Shown in pieces: positions 18,420 to 26,291 of a DNA stretch of 64,000 nt (positions within the stretch are counted from its first letter, which is position 1; each line of letters begins with the position of its first letter). Below the pieces are notes generated by a model. It was given only the letters and a program-made list of their open reading frames with translations. It had not been told where the DNA came from and did no database searches. A program made the translations under genes and the position numbers. The stretch is from Nocardioidaceae bacterium UBA4001 (GTDB lineage: Bacteria > Actinomycetota > Actinomycetes > Propionibacteriales > Nocardioidaceae): the NCBI GenBank assembly GCA_002384855.1, contig DGBP01000025.1, forward strand, positions 13,225 to 77,224, read 5' to 3'.

Positions 18420-19759
18420 CGGTCCACTCCGCCCATCACGGGATCGAGAGAGGCGATCGCGACGATGACGTCGGCGACCATGCCGCCCTCCGCCATCACC
18501 GACGTCGCCTGCAGGTTGGTGAACGAGGGGTCGCGGAAGTGCGCCCGGAACGGCCGCGTGCCGCCGTCGGAGACCACGTGCGCCGCCAGCTCTCCCCGCG
18601 GCGACTCGACCGCGACGTACGCCTGACCGGCCGGGACCCGGAACCCCTCGGTCACCAGCTTGAAGTGGTGGATGAGGGCCTCCATGGACTCGCCCATGAT
18701 GTGCCGGATGTGGTCGAGGCTGTTGCCCATCCCGTCGGCGCCGATCGCCAGCTGGCTCGGCCAGGCGATCTTCTTGTCCCCCACCATGACCGGGGCGCCC
18801 TCGAGGCCGGCGAGCCGGTCCGCGCACTGCTCGACGATCTTCAGCGACTGCCACATCTCCTCGAGCCGGATGCGGAACCGGCCGTAGGAGTCGGCGGTGT
18901 CCCAGGTGGCCACCTCGAAGTCGTAGTCCTCGTAGCCGCAGTAGGGCTGGGTCTTGCGCAGGTCCCAGGCGTAGCCGGTCGAGCGGAGCACCGGGCCGGT
19001 GAGGCCGAGCGCGAGGCAGCCGGCGAGGTCGAGGTGGCCGACACCCTCGAGGCGGGCCTTGAAGATCGGGTTCTCGTTGCACAGCGCGGCGTACTCGGGC
19101 AGCCGCTTCTTCATCAGGACGATGAAGTCGCGGATCTCGTCGAGGGCGCCCGGGGGGAGGTCCTGGGAGACGCCGCCCGGGCGGATGAAGGCGTGGTTCA
19201 TCCGGAGACCGGTGATCAGCTCGAACAGGTCGAGGACCAGCTCGCGCTCACGGAAGCCGACGGTCATCACCGTCAGTGCGCCGATCTCCATGCCGCCGGT
19301 GGCGATCGCGACGAGGTGCGAGGAGATCCGGTTGAGCTCCATCAGGAGGACGCGCATGACCTGCGCCTTCTCCGGGACGTCGTCCTCGATGTCGAGCAGG
19401 CGCTCCACGCCCAGGACGTAGGCCGCCTCGTTGTAGAACGGGGAGAGGTAGTCCATCCGGGTGCAGAACGTGACGCCCTGCGTCCAGGAGCGGAACTCCA
19501 TGTTCTTCTCGATGCCGGTGTGCAGGTAGCCGATTCCCGCGCGGGCCTCGGTCACCGTCTCGCCGTCGAGCTCGAGGATCAGCCGGAGCACGCCGTGGGT
19601 GGAGGGGTGCTGCGGGCCCATGTTGACGATGATCCGCTCGTCGCCCTCTTCGGCACCGCCCACGACGGTGTCCCAGTCCTGCCCGGTGACGGTGAAGATC
19701 TTCCCCGAGGAGGTCTCGGCGCCCTGGGCGTAGGGATCGCTCTGTGCGTGCGTGCTCAT
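18416..19759 (-). CDS. nuoD: NADH-quinone oxidoreductase subunit D
   Basis: This 447-residue subunit descends from [NiFe]-hydrogenase large subunits and forms the quinone-binding cavity with NuoB. NMGPQHPSTHGVLRL near residue 45 carries the conserved histidine near the quinone head group. GYLHTGIEKNMEFR and the C-terminal SLDPVMGGVDR are also characteristic. NuoC and NuoD are separate proteins here, unlike the fused NuoCD of enterobacteria. A 55-bp gap separates it from nuoC. Confidence 0.97.
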   Translation of the reverse strand: MSTHAQSDPYAQGAETSSGKIFTVTGQDWDTVVGGAEEGDERIIVNMGPQHPSTHGVLRLILELDGETVTEARAGIGYLHTGIEKNMEFRSWTQGVTFCTRMDYLSPFYNEAAYVLGVERLLDIEDDVPEKAQVMRVLLMELNRISSHLVAIATGGMEIGALTVMTVGFRERELVLDLFELITGLRMNHAFIRPGGVSQDLPPGALDEIRDFIVLMKKRLPEYAALCNENPIFKARLEGVGHLDLAGCLALGLTGPVLRSTGYAWDLRKTQPYCGYEDYDFEVATWDTADSYGRFRIRLEEMWQSLKIVEQCADRLAGLEGAPVMVGDKKIAWPSQLAIGADGMGNSLDHIRHIMGESMEALIHHFKLVTEGFRVPAGQAYVAVESPRGELAAHVVSDGGTRPFRAHFRDPSFTNLQATSVMAEGGMVADVIVAIASLDPVMGGVDR

Positions 19760-19814
19760 CTCGGGGTCCCTGCGGAAGCGTGAGCGAAGCGAACGGTTTC
19801 GTGGGGTGAGTTCA

Positions 19815-20579
19815 TCAGGAGTAGCTCCTCCGCGTGTCCGGCGGTGGGATGGTGGCGCCCTTGTACTCGACCGGGATGCCGCCGAGCGGGTAGTCCTTGC
19901 GTTGCGGGTGCCCGGGCCAGTCGTCGGGCATCTGGATGCGGGTCAGCGCCGGGTGGCCGTCGAAGATGATCCCGAAGAAGTCGTAGGTCTCGCGCTCGTG
20001 CCAGTCTGCGGTCGGGTAGACCGCGACCACCGACGGGACGTGCGGGTCGCCGTCGGGGCAGGTGACCTCGAGCCGGATCCGGCGGTTGTGGGTCATCGAC
20101 AGCAGGTGGTAGACGGCGTGGAGCTCGCGTCCCTCGTCCCCGGGGTAGTGCACGCCGGAGACGCCGGAGCAGAACTCGAAGCGCAGGGCCGGGTCGTCGC
20201 GGAGCGTCTGCACGGCCTGCAGGAGGTCGGCACGGCGGACGAAGAAGGTGATCTCGCCGCGGTGTACGACGACCTTCTCGATGACGCTGGTGAAGCCGTC
20301 CGTCGCGAGGGCCGACTCGAAGGCGTCGGCCACCTCGTCGAACCAGCCGCCGTACGGCTTGGGGGTGCCGCTGGGCATCACGACAGGGCGGACGATGCCG
20401 GCGTACCCCGAGGTGTCACCGCTGCCGTGGACACCGAACATGCCGGTGCGGACGTCGATCACCTCGGGCTCGAGGGCGCCCGGCTCGACCGGGAGGGTGT
20501 TCTCCGGCATCAGGCCGGTGGCGTCGTCGTCGGTGCCGGGGGTCACCTCGTCGAACTCGCCCGGTTCCTTGGGACTCAC
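19815..20579 (-). CDS. nuoC: NADH-quinone oxidoreductase subunit C
   Basis: I start this 254-residue protein at the GTG overlapping the nuoB stop, giving MSPKEPGEFDEV. The conserved 30-kDa subunit core runs from about residue 75; HAVYHLLSMTHNRRIRLEV and ERETYDFFGIIFDGHPALTRI are its hallmark segments. The first 70 residues are acidic and flexible and contain a DTSGYAGIVRP segment. It docks on NuoD and NuoB in the peripheral arm and binds no cofactor. Confidence 0.95.
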   Translation of the reverse strand: MSPKEPGEFDEVTPGTDDDATGLMPENTLPVEPGALEPEVIDVRTGMFGVHGSGDTSGYAGIVRPVVMPSGTPKPYGGWFDEVADAFESALATDGFTSVIEKVVVHRGEITFFVRRADLLQAVQTLRDDPALRFEFCSGVSGVHYPGDEGRELHAVYHLLSMTHNRRIRLEVTCPDGDPHVPSVVAVYPTADWHERETYDFFGIIFDGHPALTRIQMPDDWPGHPQRKDYPLGGIPVEYKGATIPPPDTRRSYS

Positions 20580-21130
20580 CGCAGCAGACCCTTCATCTCG
20601 GAGGTGGGCAGGGCGTTCAGCGACGCGGTCTCGGTGTCGACGACCTGCTGCTCGCGGTTCGCACCGAGCTTGGCGTGCTGGACCTGGTCGTGCAGCTTGA
20701 GGATCGCATCGATGAGCATCTCGGGCCGCGGCGGACAGCCGGGGAGGTACATGTCGACGGGGACGACATGGTCGACGCCCTGCACGATCGCGTAGTTGTT
20801 GAACATCCCGCCCGACGACGCGCAGACACCCATCGCCAGCACCCACTTGGGCTCGGGCATCTGGTCGTAGATCTGGCGCAGGACCGGGGCCATCTTCTGG
20901 CTGACCCGGCCGGCCACGATCATCAGGTCGGCCTGCCGCGGCGAGGCGCGGAAGACCTCCATGCCGAAGCGACCGAGGTCGTACTTCGGCCCGCCGGTGG
21001 TCATCATCTCGATGGCGCAGCAGGCGAGGCCGAAGGTGGCCGGCCAGAACGACGCCTTGCGGAAGTAGCCCGCGACGCCCTCGACCGTCGTCAGGAGCAC
21101 CCCGCTGGGGAGCTTCTCCTCGAGACCCAT
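20576..21130 (-). CDS. nuoB: NADH-quinone oxidoreductase subunit B
   Basis: This 184-residue subunit holds the terminal cluster N2, which reduces the quinone. The tandem cysteines C37-C38 are present, with C103 in GVCASSGGMF and C132 in PGCPPRPE, a complete ligand set. I use the ATG at 21130, giving MGLEEKLPSG, the common actinobacterial N-terminus. An alternative start a few codons upstream is in frame. A 62-bp gap separates it from nuoA. Confidence 0.97.
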   Translation of the reverse strand: MGLEEKLPSGVLLTTVEGVAGYFRKASFWPATFGLACCAIEMMTTGGPKYDLGRFGMEVFRASPRQADLMIVAGRVSQKMAPVLRQIYDQMPEPKWVLAMGVCASSGGMFNNYAIVQGVDHVVPVDMYLPGCPPRPEMLIDAILKLHDQVQHAKLGANREQQVVDTETASLNALPTSEMKGLLR

Positions 21131-21192
21131 GATTCATCGACCTCCGGTGTCGGTGCGCGCCGCGGTGGCGAGGCGGGAGAGCTGGTGCACGG

Positions 21193-21552
21193 TCAGTCCC
21201 ACTCGAGGCCTCCGCGCTTCCACTCGTAGGCGAACGCCGCGGTGATCGCGGCCAGGAAGAGGAACATCGCGAGGAGACCGAACAGCGCGAGCTCGTCGAA
21301 GTGGATCGCCCACGGGAGCAGGAACATCACCTCGATGTCGAAGATGATGAAGGTCATCGCGGTGATGTAGTACTTCACCGGGAAGCGGCCGCCGCCGACG
21401 GGCTGCGGGGTGGGCTGGATGCCGCACTCGTAGGAGTCGAGCTTTGCGCGGTTGTAGCGCTTGGGCCCGATGAACGCGCTCATGATGACCGAGAACACCG
21501 CGAATCCGGCCGCGATCGCACCGAGCGCGAGTACCGGTGTGTAGAGCTCCAT
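21193..21552 (-). CDS. nuoA: NADH-quinone oxidoreductase subunit A
   Basis: This 119-residue membrane subunit has three helices. Between the first and second is the quinone-site loop, with KLDSYECGIQP and the PVKYYITAMTFIIFDIEVMFLLPW segment that follows. Length and topology are normal. The gene starts 46 bp after the menJ-like gene. I see no strong promoter in that gap, so the nuo genes are probably transcribed at least in part from upstream of the reductase gene. Confidence 0.96.
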   Translation of the reverse strand: MELYTPVLALGAIAAGFAVFSVIMSAFIGPKRYNRAKLDSYECGIQPTPQPVGGGRFPVKYYITAMTFIIFDIEVMFLLPWAIHFDELALFGLLAMFLFLAAITAAFAYEWKRGGLEWD

Positions 21553-21598
21553 CGCTCGTGCCCTCCTGTCTCTTGCGTGTGTCTTACGTGAGGACCTG

Positions 21599-22897
21599 TC
21601 AGGCCGCGGGTGCGACCTTACTCAGGCCGTTGATGATCCTGTCCGACACGTCTCCCCCGCGCGGGTCGGTGAGGTTGGCCATCAGCTTGAGCATGAACTT
21701 CATCAACGTCTCGCGAGGCAGGCCGTACCTCGTGGCCTGCTTCATGAAGGTCGGGTTGCCGATCATCTTGGCGAAGACCCGGCCCAACGTGAAGTAGCCG
21801 CCGTAGGCCGAGTCGAGCGCGGCGGCGTACCCCTCGAGCACACGCTCGCGACCGGCCTCGTCGGGCCGGGCGAGCGCCTGGAGGATCGTGTGGGCGGCGG
21901 TCTCCCCGGACTCCAGGGCGTAGTCGATGCCCTCACCGTTGAACGGGTTGACCATGCCTCCCGAGTCCCCGACGAGCAGCACGCCACGGGTGTAGTGCGG
22001 CTTGCGGTTGAAGCCCATCGGCAGCGCCGCGGAGCCGATCCGGCCGACCATGTTCTCGTCGCGGAAGCCCCACTCGGCGGGCGTGTTCGCCAGCCACCGA
22101 CGCAGGATCTCCTTGTAGTCGACGTGCTGGAACGCCTTGGAGGTGTTGAGGATGCCGAGGCCGACGTTGGCCGTGCCGTCCCCCACGCCGAAGATCCAGC
22201 CGTAGCCGGGGAGCAGGTTGCTGTGGCCGGGCTTGCCGTCCCACAGCTCGAGCCAGGACTCCATCCACGGGTCGTCGTGGCGGGGGGTCTCGTAGTAGGC
22301 GCGGACCGCGACGGCCATCGGTCGGTTCTCGCGCCGCTCGAGGCCGAGCGAGACCGCCATCCGGGAGGAGACGCCGTCGGCCGCGACCACGACCGGGGCG
22401 CGGTAGATGATCTCGCCGCCGGTCCGGCGGCCGCGGTCGTCGACGGGCTTGGCGGTGACCCCGACGACCCGGCCGGTGCGCTCGTCCACGACCGGGCCGG
22501 TCACGGCGGTGCGCTCGTGGAGGCGGGCGCCGGCCTTCTCGGCGTGCCGCGCGAGCACCTCGTCGAGGTCCATGCGGGTGCGGACCATGCCGTACGGCGG
22601 GAAGCTGGCCAGCTCGGGCCAGGGCAGCTCGAGGCGGTGACCGGCCCCGACGATGCGAAGCCCCAGGTTCCGCTGCCAGCCCGGCTCGTCGAGGTCGAAG
22701 CCCATGTTGACCAGCTGCCTGACCGCCCGGGGGGTGAGGCCGTCGCCGCAGATCTTGTCGCGCGGGAAGACGGCCTTCTCGAGCAGCAGCACGTCGGCGC
22801 CGGCGTTGGCGAGGTGGTAGGCGGTGCCCGACCCCGCCGGACCGGCGCCTACGACGATGACGTCGGCCTGCCGCTCGTCGGCGGTCGTCCGCGTCAT
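21599..22897 (-). CDS. menJ: Geranylgeranyl reductase family flavoprotein, likely menaquinone side-chain reductase
   Basis: This 432-residue FAD enzyme has the dinucleotide-binding GAGPAG at 17-22 and the family CGDG at 50-53. GDSGGMVNPFNGEGIDYALESG near residue 300 is the second FAD-binding motif. MenJ of mycobacteria, recalled as Rv0561c, saturates one isoprene unit of menaquinone. The neighbouring menG, menF, nuo and polyprenyl synthase genes fit that role here. I start at the ATG giving MTRTTADERQ; an upstream GTG at 22954 would overlap the Rex-like operator. The gene symbol rests on context and family, not on direct proof. Confidence 0.85.
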   Translation of the reverse strand: MTRTTADERQADVIVVGAGPAGSGTAYHLANAGADVLLLEKAVFPRDKICGDGLTPRAVRQLVNMGFDLDEPGWQRNLGLRIVGAGHRLELPWPELASFPPYGMVRTRMDLDEVLARHAEKAGARLHERTAVTGPVVDERTGRVVGVTAKPVDDRGRRTGGEIIYRAPVVVAADGVSSRMAVSLGLERRENRPMAVAVRAYYETPRHDDPWMESWLELWDGKPGHSNLLPGYGWIFGVGDGTANVGLGILNTSKAFQHVDYKEILRRWLANTPAEWGFRDENMVGRIGSAALPMGFNRKPHYTRGVLLVGDSGGMVNPFNGEGIDYALESGETAAHTILQALARPDEAGRERVLEGYAAALDSAYGGYFTLGRVFAKMIGNPTFMKQATRYGLPRETLMKFMLKLMANLTDPRGGDVSDRIINGLSKVAPAA

Positions 22898-22937
22898 CTC
22901 GATCCCTCGGCTTCGTCGGTTCGGGTCGGCAGGTGAC

Positions 22938-22957
22938 TTAGTGAAAAGCTTCACGAA
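22938..22957. promoter_or_regulatory. Candidate Rex operator in the menJ-nuo leader
   Basis: TTAGTGAAAAGCTTCACGAA has the inverted repeat GTGAA-N4-TTCAC. That matches the core of the known Rex site (TTGTGAA-N4-TTCACAA in Bacillus, TGTGAACGCGTTCACA in Streptomyces); only outer bases differ. It lies between a -10 box (TAGACT, complement of 22973-22978) and the start codon, a good position for repression. Rex itself is encoded at 47182-47994. The rest of 22898-23207 shows no gene. Confidence 0.6.
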
Positions 22958-22972
22958 GTCCCACGTCGAGAC

Positions 22973-22978
22973 AGTCTA
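22973..22978 (-). promoter_or_regulatory. -10 box for the menJ-nuo transcript
   Basis: TAGACT on the minus strand, about 75 bases before the menJ start and 15 bases upstream of the Rex-like site. No clear -35 is visible. Confidence 0.35.
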
Positions 22979-23207
22979 GAGGCCGTGGGAGCCCCGACGC
23001 GAACCCGCCCCTACCCTTCCGGAACAGCACCGAAACAGTGCCCTCGGCCGCTGATTTCGACAACGTCGACGTGCCCTATTTCGGCCCGTCCGCGGAGCGT
23101 CACGGACCGCGGACGAACAGGGGACCCGGGCCGCCGAAGGCAGCCCGGACCGGCTGCAGGTGCGGATCTCCTCGGGCGAGAGCAGGGGGCGACCGCCCAG
23201 GGACGAC

Positions 23208-23900
23208 TCAGGGGGCGACGGCGTGGTGCAGCGCGACGATCCCGCCGGAGAGGTTGCGCCACCTGACCGACTGCCAGCCGGCGGCGTCGATGCGGGCGGC
23301 CAGCCCGGGCTGGTCGGGCCAGGCCCGGATCGACTCGGCGAGGTAGACGTAGGCGTCCGGGCTCGAGGAGACCGTCCGCGCGATCGGCGGGAGCGCCTTC
23401 ATCAGGTACTCGATGTAGACGGTCCGGAACGGGGCCCACGTGGGGTGGCTGAACTCGCACACGACCAGGCGCCCGCCTGGCCGGGTGACCCGGAGCAGCT
23501 CCCGGAGGCCGGCGTCGGGGTCGACGATGTTGCGCAGGCCGAAGGAGATCGTGACCGCGTCGAACGTGTTGTCGGCGAACGGCAGCCGGGTCCCGTCGCC
23601 GGCGGTGAAGGACAGGTGCGGCTTGGCGCGCTTGCCCACCCGCAGCATCCCGAGCGAGAAGTCGCAGGGAACCACCTCGGCGCCGCGGTCGGCGAACGGC
23701 TGGCTGGAGGTGCCGGTGCCGGCGGCGAGGTCGAGCACCCGCTCGCCCCGCTTGGCGTCGACCGCGTCGACCACCGCACCGCGCCAGCGACGGTCCTGGC
23801 CCAGCGACAGGATGTCGTTGGTCAGGTCGTAGCGCTTGGCGACGTCGTCGAACATCGCGGCGACGTCGGCGGGGTTCTTGTCCAGGTCGGCTCGGGTCAC
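23208..23900 (-). CDS. menG: Demethylmenaquinone methyltransferase
   Basis: This 230-residue SAM-dependent enzyme makes menaquinone from demethylmenaquinone, the last methylation step. FDDVAKRYDLTNDILSLGQDRRWR near the N-terminus is the UbiE/MenG signature. RVLDLAAGTGTSS is the SAM-binding motif I near residue 53, and ISFGLRNIVDPDAGLREL and VTRPGGRLVVCEFSHP follow. Length is normal. The GTG start follows a -10 box by 6 bases. It is divergent from menF with a 35-bp gap. Confidence 0.95.
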   Translation of the reverse strand: MTRADLDKNPADVAAMFDDVAKRYDLTNDILSLGQDRRWRGAVVDAVDAKRGERVLDLAAGTGTSSQPFADRGAEVVPCDFSLGMLRVGKRAKPHLSFTAGDGTRLPFADNTFDAVTISFGLRNIVDPDAGLRELLRVTRPGGRLVVCEFSHPTWAPFRTVYIEYLMKALPPIARTVSSSPDAYVYLAESIRAWPDQPGLAARIDAAGWQSVRWRNLSGGIVALHHAVAP

Positions 23901-23906
23901 GGGGCA

Positions 23907-23912
23907 ACCTTA
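23907..23912 (-). promoter_or_regulatory. -10 box for menG (leaderless)
   Basis: TAAGGT on the minus strand, 6 bases before the GTG of menG. Confidence 0.45.
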
Positions 23913-23921
23913 GTCAGCCCG

Positions 23922-23927
23922 TATTCT
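23922..23927 (+). promoter_or_regulatory. -10 box for menF (leaderless)
   Basis: TATTCT, 8 bases before the GTG of menF. The menG and menF -10 boxes lie within 21 bp and point in opposite directions. Confidence 0.5.
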
Positions 23928-23935
23928 TGCCTCCC

Positions 23936-25198
23936 GTGACCACCGTGCCCACGAGCTCCCACGAGGCGTCGCCCCTCGTCGTACGCACCGTCGCGGTCCA
24001 CGACCCCGGTCCGCTGCTCGCGCTCCTGCCCTCCGGCGACCCGCTCACCTGGCTGCGGCGCGGCGAGGGCCTGGTGGGCTGGGGCCAGGCCGCGGTGCTG
24101 CGTACGGCGGGTGCCGACCGCTTCGAGGAGGCCCGCTCCTGGTGGCTCGACCAGGCCCGCGCCGCCGTGGTCCGCGACGAGGTCGGCCGGCCGGGCACCG
24201 GCCTGGTGTGCTTCGGGTCGTTCGCGTTCGCCGACGACCCGGGCGACAGCGTCCTGGTCGTCCCGGAGGTCGTGGTCGGTCGCCGCGGCGACACCACCTG
24301 GGTGACCACGATCGGCCAGGGCGGCATCGCCGCGGCACCGGAGCTGGCCCCCACCGACCCGCCCGCCGCCCCCGAGGGCGTGACCTTCGTCGACGGCGCG
24401 CTGAGCGGCACCGAGTGGGAGAGCCGGGTCGCCGAGGCGGTGCGCCGCATCACCGCCGGTGACCTGGAGAAGGTCGTCCTCGCCCGCGACCTCCTGGCCA
24501 CGGCCGACGAAGACGTGGACGTGCGCTGGCCGTTGAACCGGCTCGCCGAGCAGTACCCCACCACCTGGACCTTCCACGTGGACGGCCTGTTCGGCGCGAC
24601 CCCCGAGATGCTCGTGCGACGCGAGCGCGGGCTGGTCACCTCACGCGTGCTCGCCGGCACGATCCGGCGCACCGGCGACGACGAACGGGACCTCGCGCTC
24701 GCCGCCACCCTGGCCCGGTCGTCGAAGGACCTCGAGGAGCACGAGTACGCCGTCCGCTCGGTCGCCGACGCGCTCGCCCCCCACTGCACCTCGATGAACG
24801 TGCCGGAGGCGCCGTTCGTGCTGCACCTGCCCAACGTCATGCACCTGGCCACCGACGTCGCGGGCGTCGTGCACGACGGGGAGGTCGCCACGGCGCTCGA
24901 CCTCGCCGCCGCCCTGCACCCCTCGGCCGCGGTGGGCGGGACCCCCACCGAGGTCGCCAAGCGGGTGATCGCGGAGATCGAGGGGATGGACCGGGGACGC
25001 TACGCCGGTCCGGTCGGCTGGATGGACGCCTCCGGCGACGGAGAGTGGGGCATCGCCCTGCGCTCGGCCGAGGTCGCGGGCAACACCGTCCGGCTCTTCG
25101 CCGGCTGCGGGGTGGTCGCCTCGTCGGACCCGGAGGCCGAGCTCGCCGAGGCCCAGGCGAAGTTCGTCCCGGTCCGAGACGCCGTCTCCGGCATCTGA
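23936..25198 (+). CDS. menF: Isochorismate synthase
   Basis: This 420-residue chorismate-binding enzyme converts chorismate to isochorismate, the first step toward menaquinone. The C-terminal chorismate-binding domain includes GDLEKVVLARDLLA near residue 175, ATPEMLVRRERGLVTSRVLAGT near residue 220, and the active-site segments SSKDLEEHEY and HPSAAVGGTP. I prefer the GTG at 23936 because it follows a -10 box; an in-frame TTG at 23927 would lie against that box. A siderophore-type isochorismate synthase (EntC/DhbC) is the alternative, but the menG neighbour favours MenF. Confidence 0.9.
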   Translation: MTTVPTSSHEASPLVVRTVAVHDPGPLLALLPSGDPLTWLRRGEGLVGWGQAAVLRTAGADRFEEARSWWLDQARAAVVRDEVGRPGTGLVCFGSFAFADDPGDSVLVVPEVVVGRRGDTTWVTTIGQGGIAAAPELAPTDPPAAPEGVTFVDGALSGTEWESRVAEAVRRITAGDLEKVVLARDLLATADEDVDVRWPLNRLAEQYPTTWTFHVDGLFGATPEMLVRRERGLVTSRVLAGTIRRTGDDERDLALAATLARSSKDLEEHEYAVRSVADALAPHCTSMNVPEAPFVLHLPNVMHLATDVAGVVHDGEVATALDLAAALHPSAAVGGTPTEVAKRVIAEIEGMDRGRYAGPVGWMDASGDGEWGIALRSAEVAGNTVRLFAGCGVVASSDPEAELAEAQAKFVPVRDAVSGI

Positions 25199-25200
25199 CC

Positions 25201-25224
25201 GCCGCCCCGGCGCCTGTGCAGACG
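25201..25224 (+). repeat. Stop-codon-proximal repeat after menF
   Basis: A single copy of the GCCG-CCCGGCGCCTGTGCAG unit starts 2 bp after the menF stop. Compare 3333-3423 and 42080-42130. It lies between menF and the convergent MBL-fold gene. Confidence 0.65.
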
Positions 25225-25244
25225 CCGGCCGCGCATGAGGAGCC

Positions 25245-25889
25245 TCAGGAGAGCGGGAGGTCGGTGCCGGGCTCGACCCGGAGGTACTCCTGCTCGCGCT
25301 CCCCGAGCATCGACGTCAGCTGTCTCTGGGCGAGCGCGAGACCGCGCTCGTTGAGCAGCCCGTCGTGGATCGCGACCGACAGCGGGGCACCCACCGCCCT
25401 GCCGTAGTCGATCACGTCGCTGACCCTGCTCCAGGGCGCGTGCACCGGCAGGAACAGCAGGTCCACGCCGTCGGGCAGCTCGGTCAGGGCGTCCCCGGGG
25501 TGGAAGAGCCGGCGCCCCTCGACCTCGAGCAGGTAGCCCGAGTTGTCGAAGTGCTGGAGCTCGGGATGGATGACCGCGTGCTTCTCCCCCACGACGTGCA
25601 CCGGCAGCCCCAGGTCCAGCTCCTCCCCGGGCGTGACCACGGTGACCCGACCGGCGACGTCGGGGGCCTCCTCGGCGAGCTGCTTCGCGACCGCAGCGAT
25701 GGTGTACACCGGTGCCCCCGCGGCTCGCAGGTTGTCCGCGTCGAGGTGGTCGGGGTGCTCGTGGGTCACGAGGACGGCGGTCGCGCCCTCCACGGCCTCC
25801 CGCTCGGTCCACCCGCCGGGATCGACCACGACCGTCGTACTCCCCGACTCGATGCGCACACAGGCGTGTCCGAACTTCGTGATCCTCAT
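25245..25889 (-). CDS. MBL-fold metal-dependent hydrolase
   Basis: This 214-residue metallo-beta-lactamase-fold protein resembles the UlaG-like family. TKFGHACVRIE opens the fold and VDPGGW follows. The metal motif THEHPDHLD (HxHxDH type) is near residue 50. Further histidines lie in HPGDALTELPDGVDLLFLPVHAPW and the C-terminal AIHDGLL. The substrate is unknown. I start at the ATG giving MRITKFGHA. The gene converges on menF and has no obvious operon partner. Confidence 0.82.
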   Translation of the reverse strand: MRITKFGHACVRIESGSTTVVVDPGGWTEREAVEGATAVLVTHEHPDHLDADNLRAAGAPVYTIAAVAKQLAEEAPDVAGRVTVVTPGEELDLGLPVHVVGEKHAVIHPELQHFDNSGYLLEVEGRRLFHPGDALTELPDGVDLLFLPVHAPWSRVSDVIDYGRAVGAPLSVAIHDGLLNERGLALAQRQLTSMLGEREQEYLRVEPGTDLPLS

Positions 25890-25990
25890 GCGCCCACCCA
25901 ACCCGCGCGAAGGCCCGACGCGCAAGACCCGGGAGGGTGGAGGCGAGGGACATCGGACCCTTGCCGTCGCTGCCGCGAAGGAGCCTCAGC

Positions 25991-26166
25991 ATGATCCGGA
26001 AGATGACCGAGGTCGACGACGACGTGTCGGTCGCCGAGGTCGCGAACGAGCCGGGTACGACGTCGAGCTGGCGTCACCACGGCGGCCACACCACCTGCCG
26101 CAGATCGTCCACGTGGACGAGCCCGAGCCCGCCGAGGTGCCCATGTGGGGCCGGCTCAGCAGCTGA
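25991..26166 (+). pseudogene. Small acidic reading frame broken by a -1 shift
   Basis: An ATG at 25991 follows a good AAGGAG ribosome-binding site by 6 bases. The first frame reads MIRKMTEVDDDVSVAEVANE with GC-rich third positions. Near 26050 that bias moves to the frame one base back, which reads GYDVELASP and ends MWGRLSS at a TGA (26164-26166). Joined, the two parts give a protein of about 58 residues of no family I recognise. A recent frameshift mutation, a sequencing error or a programmed shift would all look like this. The remainder of the 402-bp gap (25890-26291) holds the promoter of phoD. Confidence 0.35.
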
Positions 26167-26188
26167 CGCAGGAGCCGCGCACCGCGCC

Positions 26189-26217
26189 GTTCATCTCCCC
26201 GAGACGGGCCGTTCACC
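26189..26217 (+). promoter_or_regulatory. Possible PHO box upstream of phoD
   Basis: GTTCATC (26189) and GTTCACC (26211) are 22 bp apart, twice the 11-bp period of the streptomycete PhoP direct repeat. A weaker GTCACC follows at 26235. A -10-like TAGACA is at 26250-26255. The context, a PhoD phosphatase, makes the call plausible, but the repeat between the two strong units is degenerate. Confidence 0.3.
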
Positions 26218-26291
26218 CGGGTAAAGACCCTCACGTCACCACGGCTCTCTAGACAGGGCACGACATCCAGCCGCACTCCCTGGAGGCCCTC

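Noticed and set aside
19778..19800. GTGAGCGAAGCGAACGG word in the nuoC-nuoD gap as a repeat family
   Set aside because: I recognise similar words from other high-GC genomes, but only one copy is visible here, so no repeat call is supported.
22897..22954. Upstream GTG start for the MenJ-like protein
   Set aside because: It would place the Rex-like operator inside the coding sequence, adds residues that do not fit the family, and the ATG at 22897 directly precedes the conserved FAD-binding fold.
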